Source: OLB19 sp964624165 (GTDB taxonomy: Bacteria > Patescibacteriota > Minisyncoccia > Phycocordibacterales > UBA918). From it: a stretch of 64,000 nt of DNA. How positions within the stretch are numbered: position 1 is the first letter of the stretch; every line of letters starts with the position of its first letter. The stretch covers positions 1 through 64,000 of the forward strand of contig CAZUWG010000002.1 in assembly GCA_964624165.1 (NCBI GenBank), read 5' to 3'. Below the pieces are notes generated by a model that ran no database searches, was not told the origin of the DNA, and was given only the letters and a program-made list of their open reading frames with translations. This document shows, one piece after another, positions 26,501 to 32,383 of this stretch. Made by a program: the position numbers and the translations under genes.

Positions 26501-26617
26501 CTCTACTTCTGGTGTAGACTCACGAGGAATGGAGAGTAGGGCATACGAACCAACCACGATCAACACCACTACCAAAAGGTACGCAAAACGATTGTTCTTG
26601 AGAAAAAAGTTCCACAT
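23534..26617 (-). CDS. RND-family efflux pump permease
   Basis: A 1027-residue inner-membrane transporter of the AcrB/CusA (HAE/HME) type. It shows the duplicated 6-TM layout with two large extracytoplasmic loops. The N-terminus FLKNNRFAYLLVVVLIVVGSYALLSIPRESTPEVEIP is typical (shown here as landmarks FAYLLVV and SIPRESTPEVEIP). TM4 carries GILVDSAIVMVEG: one of the two Asp of AcrB is kept and the second is Ser, as in some metal-type pumps. PLTSGTLTTIAMF and LMGFIALSGIVVNNSILLID match TM regions of the family. Cotranscribed with the fusion protein 3 nt upstream. Substrate unknown; no outer-membrane channel gene is near. Confidence 0.9.
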   Translation of the reverse strand: MWNFFLKNNRFAYLLVVVLIVVGSYALLSIPRESTPEVEIPVGVVITALPGAPATDIEALVTNELETAVQNIENVKKVTSTSRNGVSSITVEFEASADIDDSIQDLKDAVDRAKSDLPSDATEPQVTQIDFVNQPILTVAIANDTNDRAFSDLASLLEDELEKVSGVSDVVIVGVQKPEITVLVDNAALTQFSISIQDVTNAIQNANIALPIGSIEHDSTSYNIAFEGKPKNAADIENIAITTRGGQSVLVRDVAVVIDGLSKQTTLSRLSVDGSPSVQSMSVSIYKQSSGDITRIASAVRARITELQAEGELLEESTVEVLIDMGKDINDDLVQLATSGLQTVILVFIALVLAIGWREGLIAGTAIPLSFLIGFIGLYYSGNTINFLSLFSLILGIGILVDSAIVMVEGINRRMKKDLTIDKKEAARKTVADFAAPLTSGTLTTIAMFVGLFIVSGITGQFIESIPFTLIFLLSASLFVSLFIVPLFASNFLRRRNTTNFEAKQVAYAHALEIWYRNKLSTILGNRKKEKRFLWSIRLLLVAALLLPVFGVVKVVFFESSDMPYLFIDVEMAAGTTKERTDIVARQVEDILYTESNISSFRTTVGSGNEYTGGGDGEKLANFFILLKEDRDATSLVLADQLQTKVSTIPNAQIDISQPDSGPPTGAPILVKFIGNDISELTNAATKAGELLRQIPGTKNVTSDTNNSAVEYLVTLENLKASSLGLNAIAVSSALRAATFGTEATSLTSLSDDVTVVVKRNIPGNTDPSRTNETTIDNVLRTEIATPNGVVPLSSITTIYLQSSNEVITHEGGKRVIALQGEVTEDGNALEITATLLDKIENELNLSDNITVSTGGEADETNKAFMEMFAALVAGVLLMVCVLVLQFNSYLHTRYVLSILPYSLIGIMVGLALTGNALSFPSLMGFIALSGIVVNNSILLIDTMNQMRKERPEAAHIDIVLDGATNRLRPILLTTITTVLGMIPLTYADPVWAPLAFAVMFGLIFSVVITLVLIPIVYYRKPGEVLR

Positions 26618-26620
26618 AAG

Positions 26621-28180
26621 TTAGTTGGTGATAGTTACCTCCTGTCCTTCATATAATCCTCGTGCGTCAAAAATAAAACGAGTCGATACATCGATACCAC
26701 TTTCAATTTCTACTTGAGTGCCTTGGATAGTTTTGTAGGTGATAGGGAGTGCGCGGACACGATTGTCTTCTACAGTAAAGATAAAGCTATCGTTACCCAC
26801 AAACTTGATAGCATTAATAGGTACTAAGAGTCGAGCCACTTGTTCTTTAACGATGGTATCGTCAGTAAGACTGATGGCGACACTGCTGCCGTTGGTGAGG
26901 GTGGTATCGTCAGTAGCGATTTTTATTTCTGTCTTTAAAGTATTTGGGTCAATCGCGGGAGAGATGTTGACTACAGTGCCGTCGATACGGCCTTCAATTT
27001 TTACTGTTTGGCCAATCTCAAATGAAGCGAGGTCATTCTCACCAGCAAAAATTGATACTTCTAAAGAACCATTATTTGCAATTTCTGCGATTGGAGCAAA
27101 GGCGCTCACAAAATCACCAGTGTTTACATGAAGAATGTTGACTGTACCGCTGATGGGGGTACGCATAATGGTTTTAAACAGACGTGATTGTGCGGCGCGT
27201 AAACTGCCGAGAGCTTGTTTTACTTGTGCGTCAGCGGCATTAAGGTCTGGATTGGTGGCGCCGATTTGTGCTTTGCGCAACACATCTTCAGCAGTCGTGA
27301 TAGATCTGCCGGTTGCTTCGAGTGATTGGACGGTGTTTTGTAGAGAAGCTCTTGTGGCAATCAGGCCAGGAGCAAAACTGCTTACTGCGACTCCATCAAG
27401 GGTTTCGTTTTTCACGGCACTGCTGGTGTTGGAGATAAAGATATCCAGGAGCTCAATCACTGCTCGGGTATGAGTAATTGCGCGCGAAAGTTCTGTTTCG
27501 ACAGACTCAGAGCTAACAGTTTCTATGCTGTTTTCCCAACTCGTAAGATTCGCTTCAAGGGCGATTCGTTTGTCGTTGATACGTGGGGCATTGCCAACGT
27601 CAATACGCACACCTGGAATCTGTGATCTTGGATTACTAAAAAACCTATCAATATCAAAAATGACGGCAGTGTAGGCAGTGTTATATGCTTGCTTATATAC
27701 AGTAACCGCGTTTTGCTTGGCGGCCATGAGGTCGTTTTGTGCGTCTTCAACACTTACGCGACTAGATGCTTGAGCAGCTAAAGCGGCTTCATATGCACCT
27801 TGCGCCTGAAGGACAGCGGCTCTTTCCGCAGAATTTTCAATGCTAGCAATAAGACTGCCAGCTGCAACGGTGTCGCCAGCTTTAACACTCACGCTAGTGA
27901 TACGGCCAGCTCCTTCAGACTTGATCGCTGCTTCGCTAACCGCGCGTACTGTGCCTACAAACTCACGACTATCTGTAGCACTTAAATCAGACACCGTACC
28001 AACCCTGACCACAGGGACAGGAGTGGTAAGAGGCTCCTTTGAGGTGTCGGGGGAAAGAAACTGAGTACCTACAAAAAGAGCCGCGAGTATAAGTAATACT
28101 CGGATCGCGTTGTTGCGCTTTGTGAGGGGCCAGACGTAAAAAGAGAGGTCTTCCCCAACAGCTTTTATAATATTCAGCAT
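26621..28180 (-). CDS. Membrane fusion protein (HlyD/RND adaptor family)
   Basis: A 519-residue periplasmic-type adaptor. After an N-terminal hydrophobic anchor (about residues 27-43), the barrel-sandwich half-motifs are visible: EAAIKSEGAGRITSVSVKAGDTVAAGSLIA and, near residue 345, RTPISGTVNILHVNTGDFVSAFAPIAEI (each cited only by its ends GRITSVSVKAGD and SGTVNILHVNTGD). A long alpha-helical hairpin lies between them, with about 230 residues, longer than usual. It pairs with the RND permease downstream. In a cell without an outer membrane it would have to reach the wall or surface instead. Confidence 0.88.
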   Translation of the reverse strand: MLNIIKAVGEDLSFYVWPLTKRNNAIRVLLILAALFVGTQFLSPDTSKEPLTTPVPVVRVGTVSDLSATDSREFVGTVRAVSEAAIKSEGAGRITSVSVKAGDTVAAGSLIASIENSAERAAVLQAQGAYEAALAAQASSRVSVEDAQNDLMAAKQNAVTVYKQAYNTAYTAVIFDIDRFFSNPRSQIPGVRIDVGNAPRINDKRIALEANLTSWENSIETVSSESVETELSRAITHTRAVIELLDIFISNTSSAVKNETLDGVAVSSFAPGLIATRASLQNTVQSLEATGRSITTAEDVLRKAQIGATNPDLNAADAQVKQALGSLRAAQSRLFKTIMRTPISGTVNILHVNTGDFVSAFAPIAEIANNGSLEVSIFAGENDLASFEIGQTVKIEGRIDGTVVNISPAIDPNTLKTEIKIATDDTTLTNGSSVAISLTDDTIVKEQVARLLVPINAIKFVGNDSFIFTVEDNRVRALPITYKTIQGTQVEIESGIDVSTRFIFDARGLYEGQEVTITN

Positions 28181-28304
28181 AGCATGTATTAATTAGTGAA
28201 CCGCACAAGGATACTACAAAAAATAGCTTTAGTCAATGCCTAGGGCTCTTTCTGCAGTAGGTATGATTTGGTGTTTTCGTAAACCTTGTTACAATAACCA
28301 GTGT

Positions 28305-28616
28305 ATGTTTGGAAAACTAAAAAACATGGCCATGAAGAAGTTGCTAGATTCGCAACTCAAAAATGTGCCCGAAGATCAAAAAAAGATGATTATGGAATTG
28401 GTGGAAAAAGATCCTGAGCTTTTTAAAAAAATTGCTACGGAGTTACAAGCAGAAATGAAGGCTAATGGCAGTAATCAAATGAATGCAGCCATGAAGGTAT
28501 TGCCAAAGTATCAAAAAGAAATTATGGCGATTATGTCACCTGAAATGAAACAAAAAATGGCGGCAATGGCTGGAGGGGCGCAAGGACGATTTAATCCTGA
28601 CGGCTCGATTCGCTAG
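28305..28616 (+). CDS. Small helical protein of unknown function
   Basis: A 103-residue, Met- and Lys-rich helical protein that I do not recognise. It has no signal peptide or membrane segment; it opens MFGKLKNMAMKKLLDSQ and its middle is amphipathic. The C-terminus (AAMAGGAQGRFNPDGSIR) is flexible. The open frame extends to 28236, but ATG 28305 is chosen because TGT-TACAAT ends 9 nt before it. It ends 24 nt before a strong hairpin. Confidence 0.6.
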   Translation: MFGKLKNMAMKKLLDSQLKNVPEDQKKMIMELVEKDPELFKKIATELQAEMKANGSNQMNAAMKVLPKYQKEIMAIMSPEMKQKMAAMAGGAQGRFNPDGSIR

Positions 28617-28639
28617 TTGGTATCAAGATATGCACAGCA

Positions 28640-28674
28640 AAAGCGGCGCGGGAGCAAAGCTCCCGCGCCGCTTT
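28640..28674. terminator. Hairpin terminator with AAA loop
   Basis: A perfect 16-bp GC-rich inverted repeat (28640-28655 and 28659-28674) with an AAA loop, extended by a bulged GC pair on each side. The 3' arm runs straight into the TGC-TATACT promoter element (28677-28682) of the next gene. Confidence 0.85.
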
Positions 28675-28708
28675 GCTATACTAATAAATATATAAATTAA
28701 CTGTCTTT

Positions 28709-29284
28709 ATGAAAAACATCCTCGTCCTACTCGGAAATCCAGATAAAGAAACGTACTCCGGCAGTATTGCAGACACTTACGAAACTGCCGCTAGAACAGC
28801 TGGACACATCGTCTCGCGCGTCAATATAAGCGAACTGGATTTTGATCCTATCCTTCATAAGGGATATCGTGAAATTCAAGCCCTTGAGCCTGATTTGGTC
28901 GAACTTCAAGAAAAATTTCGGGCGGCAGATCATATTGTCATTATCTATCCCAACTGGTGGTGTACGATGCCAGCGATTCTTAAAGGACTATTTGATCGTA
29001 TGTGGCTTCCTGGTTTTGCTTTTAATTTTAACAAACAAACCAAGAAAATTGAGCAGCACCTTAAAGGCAAGACTGGTCGTGTCATTATTGTAGCTGGTAC
29101 ACATTCGCCCTTTAAAACTTGGTGGAAGTTTGGAGATTACACCAATGAAATTCAGCACGGCATACTTGGCTTTGCTGGGATCAAGACCGGAGTAACAGCG
29201 TTTGGTCCGTGCGAAAAAGTTGATGACGCCAGACGTGCAAAATGGCTCCAAAAAGTCGCGCTTTTAGCAGAGGCCGGAAAATAG
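28709..29284 (+). CDS. Flavodoxin-fold NAD(P)H dehydrogenase (quinone)
   Basis: A 191-residue FMN or FAD reductase of the Flavodoxin_2 family (MdaB/KefF/YwrO-like). The N-terminus ILVLLGNPDKETYSGSI is the phosphate-binding loop, and IIYPNWWCTMPAILKGLFDRMW is the family signature (landmark YPNWW...KGLFDR). It reduces quinones or related acceptors with two electrons. With no respiratory genes nearby, a detoxification or redox-balance role is more likely. TATACT lies 26 nt upstream of the ATG, so it has a short leader without a Shine-Dalgarno motif. Confidence 0.85.
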   Translation: MKNILVLLGNPDKETYSGSIADTYETAARTAGHIVSRVNISELDFDPILHKGYREIQALEPDLVELQEKFRAADHIVIIYPNWWCTMPAILKGLFDRMWLPGFAFNFNKQTKKIEQHLKGKTGRVIIVAGTHSPFKTWWKFGDYTNEIQHGILGFAGIKTGVTAFGPCEKVDDARRAKWLQKVALLAEAGK

Positions 29285-29349
29285 CCTCTGACCGCCTACT
29301 TTCAGCTGACAGTTTTTATTTTTCTAAAATCTGTTAAGCTAGACCCACT

Positions 29350-30450
29350 ATGTCATTATCGGTCGGAATTGTCGGGTTGCCAAACGTTGGGAAATCAACG
29401 CTTTTTAATGCTTTAACGAGAAAAGAAGTTTTGATGGCGAATTATCCTTTTGCCACTATTGACCCATCTGTGGGAGTGGTGCAAGTGCCTGATCATCGAC
29501 TCGCCACACTTGCGACGATCTCAAAAAGTGAAAAGACTGTGCCGGCCATTGTGGAGTTTGTGGATATTGCCGGTTTGGTAAAAGGCGCTTCGGCTGGTGA
29601 GGGTCTTGGAAATCAGTTTTTAAGTAATATTCGTGAGGTCAACATGATTGCAGAAGTAGTACGGATTTTTGAAGACGAGGATATTCATCATGTCGCTGGC
29701 GCGATTGATCCCATGTCTGATATTGAGGTGATCAACCTAGAGCTGATCTTGGCGGATCAAGAAACCGTCGCCAAACGTCTGTCTTCACTTGAACGAGATG
29801 TGCGACGAGGAGACAAGACATCACTTCTTGAAAAAAGTGTACTGGAAGAAGTAGATCGCACACTCGCGAAAGGTCAGATGGCCAACACTCTTTCGCTTAC
29901 AAAAGAAGAACAAAAGATTTTGAAAAGCCTCAACCTTCTGACGGTAAAGAAAATACTTTATGTTTGCAATAAAAAAACGGGTGCGTTTAATATCGACGAA
30001 CAAAATGATGCGCGGTGGCAAGAGCTGGTCTCGTTCTTTGAAACCACTGGTGCAGCCTATGTCGTGGTAGATGCAGGCGTGGAGCATGAGCTCAAAGATA
30101 TGGAAGAAGATGAAAAAATGGAGTTTCGTCGCGAGTATGGCGCGCAAGATAGTGGAATTGACGGCTTGATTCGTGAAAGTTATCGCGCGCTAGGACTTAT
30201 TAGCTACTTTACCACCGGAGAAAAAGAGACGCGCGCGTGGACTATTAAGGAGGGAAGTACAGCGCCTGAGGCGGCTGGCGTCATTCATACTGATTTTCAA
30301 AACAAGTTTATTAGAGCGCAGGTGGTCAATTTTGAGGACCTAGTAAACGCTGGCTCGCTTGCCGCTGCGCGTGAGGCAGGGAAGGTGAAGACGGAAGGGA
30401 AAGAGTACGTTGTCAAAAATGGTGATGTGATGGAGTTTTTGCACTCATAA
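29350..30450 (+). CDS. ychF: Ribosome-binding ATPase YchF
   Basis: An OBG-family P-loop NTPase that prefers ATP and binds the 50S subunit or 70S ribosomes. Motifs: G1 GLPNVGKST (residues 8-16), the effector stretch ANYPFATIDPSVGVV, G3 DIAGLVKGAS, and a C-terminal TGS domain ending AGKVKTEGKEYVVKNGDVMEF (landmarks GKEY and NGDVMEF). The length of 366 residues is standard. TGT-TAAGCT ends 9 nt before the ATG. Confidence 0.96.
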   Translation: MSLSVGIVGLPNVGKSTLFNALTRKEVLMANYPFATIDPSVGVVQVPDHRLATLATISKSEKTVPAIVEFVDIAGLVKGASAGEGLGNQFLSNIREVNMIAEVVRIFEDEDIHHVAGAIDPMSDIEVINLELILADQETVAKRLSSLERDVRRGDKTSLLEKSVLEEVDRTLAKGQMANTLSLTKEEQKILKSLNLLTVKKILYVCNKKTGAFNIDEQNDARWQELVSFFETTGAAYVVVDAGVEHELKDMEEDEKMEFRREYGAQDSGIDGLIRESYRALGLISYFTTGEKETRAWTIKEGSTAPEAAGVIHTDFQNKFIRAQVVNFEDLVNAGSLAAAREAGKVKTEGKEYVVKNGDVMEFLHS

Positions 30451-30490
30451 CACAAAGGGGCGGGAGCGAAGCTCCCGCCCCTTTGTGTTA
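30448..30490. terminator. Hairpin terminator with GAA loop, fused to a promoter
   Basis: A perfect 20-bp inverted repeat (30448-30467 and 30471-30490) with a GAA loop that includes the ychF stop codon. The last two bases of its 3' arm are the first two of the TAGAAT -10 element (30489-30494) of the next gene, so terminator and promoter physically overlap. Confidence 0.9.
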
Positions 30491-30500
30491 GAATTACCAC

Positions 30501-31043
30501 ATGCATCATCTACTGCGAGTGATAAAACGTGCGCCACAAACACTTCTCCTATTGCCGTTTATCACAGCTTTTATTCTCACTGTCGTGCTTTGGTTGCAAA
30601 ATCCGGGGCTTTATTTTTCATTACTTTTTTCTTCAAGTCTTTCGTTTAATGAACGACTGCATTTTTTAGGAGGTATCTACACCTCACTTCTTACTAATTT
30701 TTCAGTTTTTGGCGCAGTAGCAACGGTGATGCTGGCGGCGCTTTTTGCTCTTTATCTGCTCTTGTTTATACTGTACGTCAAGCGAAGCAAAGGAGCTAAT
30801 GGTGTAAAAAGTGGAGCGATTGGAATGATGGGTTTTATAGCCGGGCTTTTTGGAGTGGGCTGTGCGGCATGCGGAGTGGTAATTTTTTCTAGCCTGCTTG
30901 GGCTTTTTGGAGGCGTCGCTCTTCTTGCTGTACTGCCGTTTGAAGGGGCGGAGTTTGCACTGCTCGGGTCATTTATTATGGTTATCGGCATTTTCTATCT
31001 CCTACGAAGACTGGACGATCCGCTGGTATGTCCTATTGAGTAG
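30501..31043 (+). CDS. Polytopic membrane protein with GCAACG motif
   Basis: A 180-residue protein with about four or five membrane helices. I do not recognise a named family. A GVGCAACG motif sits at the start of a membrane helix (about residues 115-122), a cysteine pair that could be redox-active or bind metal. The C-terminus LRRLDDPLVCPIE has a third Cys. TGT-TAGAAT ends exactly 6 nt before the ATG, within the terminator of ychF. The next gene has its own TATACT element. Confidence 0.6.
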   Translation: MHHLLRVIKRAPQTLLLLPFITAFILTVVLWLQNPGLYFSLLFSSSLSFNERLHFLGGIYTSLLTNFSVFGAVATVMLAALFALYLLLFILYVKRSKGANGVKSGAIGMMGFIAGLFGVGCAACGVVIFSSLLGLFGGVALLAVLPFEGAEFALLGSFIMVIGIFYLLRRLDDPLVCPIE

Positions 31044-31060
31044 CGTTATACTATAGGTAT

Positions 31061-31939
31061 ATGAAAACACATACACCAAAACACGTCGCGTTGCAGCTGG
31101 CGTCTCTTATTACACTCTATGTTTCCCTCACCGCATTTTTAGTGGTGGCCTTTGGAGTCATAGACTTGACCTTCAAGGATGTGATTGATAGCTGGGAGTA
31201 TACCAGCACCCAAGGAAGTGTCCGCTTTTCAATTGCACTGTTGGTGGTATTTTTTCCTGCCTATCTCTTTTTGACACGAAAGACCAATCAGGTGAAACGA
31301 AGTGAGGACTCCACCTACGCTACGCTCACAAAATGGCTCGTCTACCTTTCCTTAGTGGTAGGGGGATTGGTTTTCTTGGGTAACTTAGTGGCGGTTTTGT
31401 ATGCCTTTCTTGAAGGAGAGATTACGACTCGTTTTATTCTCAAGTCTGGCTCTTTGGCACTAATGATCGGTTTTGCTGGCTTTTATTATATTAAGGATGC
31501 GCAAGAGTATTGGCAAACACACGAGCGACAATCTCTATTTGCCGGCGCAGTGGCGAGTATTCTGGTCGCTGTAGTGCTTGTATTTGGCTTTGTCTCTCTT
31601 GATACTCCTGCCGAAGTGCGAGAGCAGCGTATAGATGATATTCAGGTGAATGATTTACAAAATATACAATACAGCATTGAAGAGTATTATCGCCTCAATG
31701 AAGTGCTGCCATCTGATTTGAAGGCAGTTGGTGAGTACCAACCACCAGAAGGACGAGCTGCATATACGTATCACGTAGTAGATGCTACGAGCTATGAATT
31801 GTGCGCCACCTTTACTACCGATAATACGGCACAACGAGGCATGAGCACTCGGCCAGTACCAGTATTTGATATGTATTCTTGGGAACACGGGGTGGGTGAG
31901 GAGTGCTTTACTCGGCGGATCGAGAGATTGAAAATGTAA
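31061..31939 (+). CDS. DUF5671-like membrane protein
   Basis: A 292-residue protein. About five membrane helices lie in the first 190 residues (around 10-32, 52-72, 90-115, 127-145, 158-178), in a pattern resembling DUF5671 proteins common in candidate-phyla genomes. A soluble extracytoplasmic C-terminal domain of about 100 residues follows (DIQVNDLQNIQYSIEEYY...), resembling the pilin-like tails often attached to DUF5671. Function unknown. The gene is followed 2 nt later by the HIT-like gene. Confidence 0.65.
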   Translation: MKTHTPKHVALQLASLITLYVSLTAFLVVAFGVIDLTFKDVIDSWEYTSTQGSVRFSIALLVVFFPAYLFLTRKTNQVKRSEDSTYATLTKWLVYLSLVVGGLVFLGNLVAVLYAFLEGEITTRFILKSGSLALMIGFAGFYYIKDAQEYWQTHERQSLFAGAVASILVAVVLVFGFVSLDTPAEVREQRIDDIQVNDLQNIQYSIEEYYRLNEVLPSDLKAVGEYQPPEGRAAYTYHVVDATSYELCATFTTDNTAQRGMSTRPVPVFDMYSWEHGVGEECFTRRIERLKM

Positions 31940-31941
31940 TT

Positions 31942-32310
31942 ATGAATGAAAAAAGTTTGCGTACACCTTCTACCGACACAGCGTATCAACATATAAAAGC
32001 TAAGCGAATCAACGAAGGGTACAACGGATGTCCTTTATGCGAAGAGGTAACTCTTCAAGAGTTTGAGCACTGGCGCTTGGTGGCAAATGAATATCCTTAC
32101 GATCGAATTGCTGAGATACACCATATGCTCATTCCCAAAGCTCATGTTGATCAAGTTGGTGTTTCTTCGCTTGCCTGGCAAGAGTACGCAGCACTGAAGG
32201 AAACATTTATCAGCGAAAATTACGGGTACATTTTAGAAACAACACATAAAAATAAATCCGTACCAAGACATTTTCATGTGCATTTGATTGTGGTGAAGGA
32301 GGAGGTGTAG
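31942..32310 (+). CDS. HIT-family-like protein
   Basis: A 122-residue protein with the histidine-triad motif HFHVHLIV near the C-terminus (His-x-His-x-His), as in nucleotide hydrolases and transferases such as Hint. N-terminal CPLCEE could be half of a zinc site seen in some HIT proteins. HHMLIPKAHVDQV corresponds to the usual HxLVIPKxH segment. The frame opens at 31903 but the ATG at 31942 avoids overlap with the upstream gene. It is cotranscribed with the DUF5671-like gene. Confidence 0.8.
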   Translation: MNEKSLRTPSTDTAYQHIKAKRINEGYNGCPLCEEVTLQEFEHWRLVANEYPYDRIAEIHHMLIPKAHVDQVGVSSLAWQEYAALKETFISENYGYILETTHKNKSVPRHFHVHLIVVKEEV

Positions 32311-32311
32311 A

Positions 32312-32348
32312 AAAACAGGCGGCGAGGCTTTGCCTCGCCGCCTGTTTT
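32312..32348. terminator. Hairpin terminator
   Basis: A perfect 17-bp inverted repeat (32312-32328 and 32332-32348) with a TTT loop (AAA on the other strand). Its 3' arm ends in T4. Confidence 0.9.
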
Positions 32349-32383
32349 CCATTCTCACTAAACTGTGGCACAATGATTTCACT

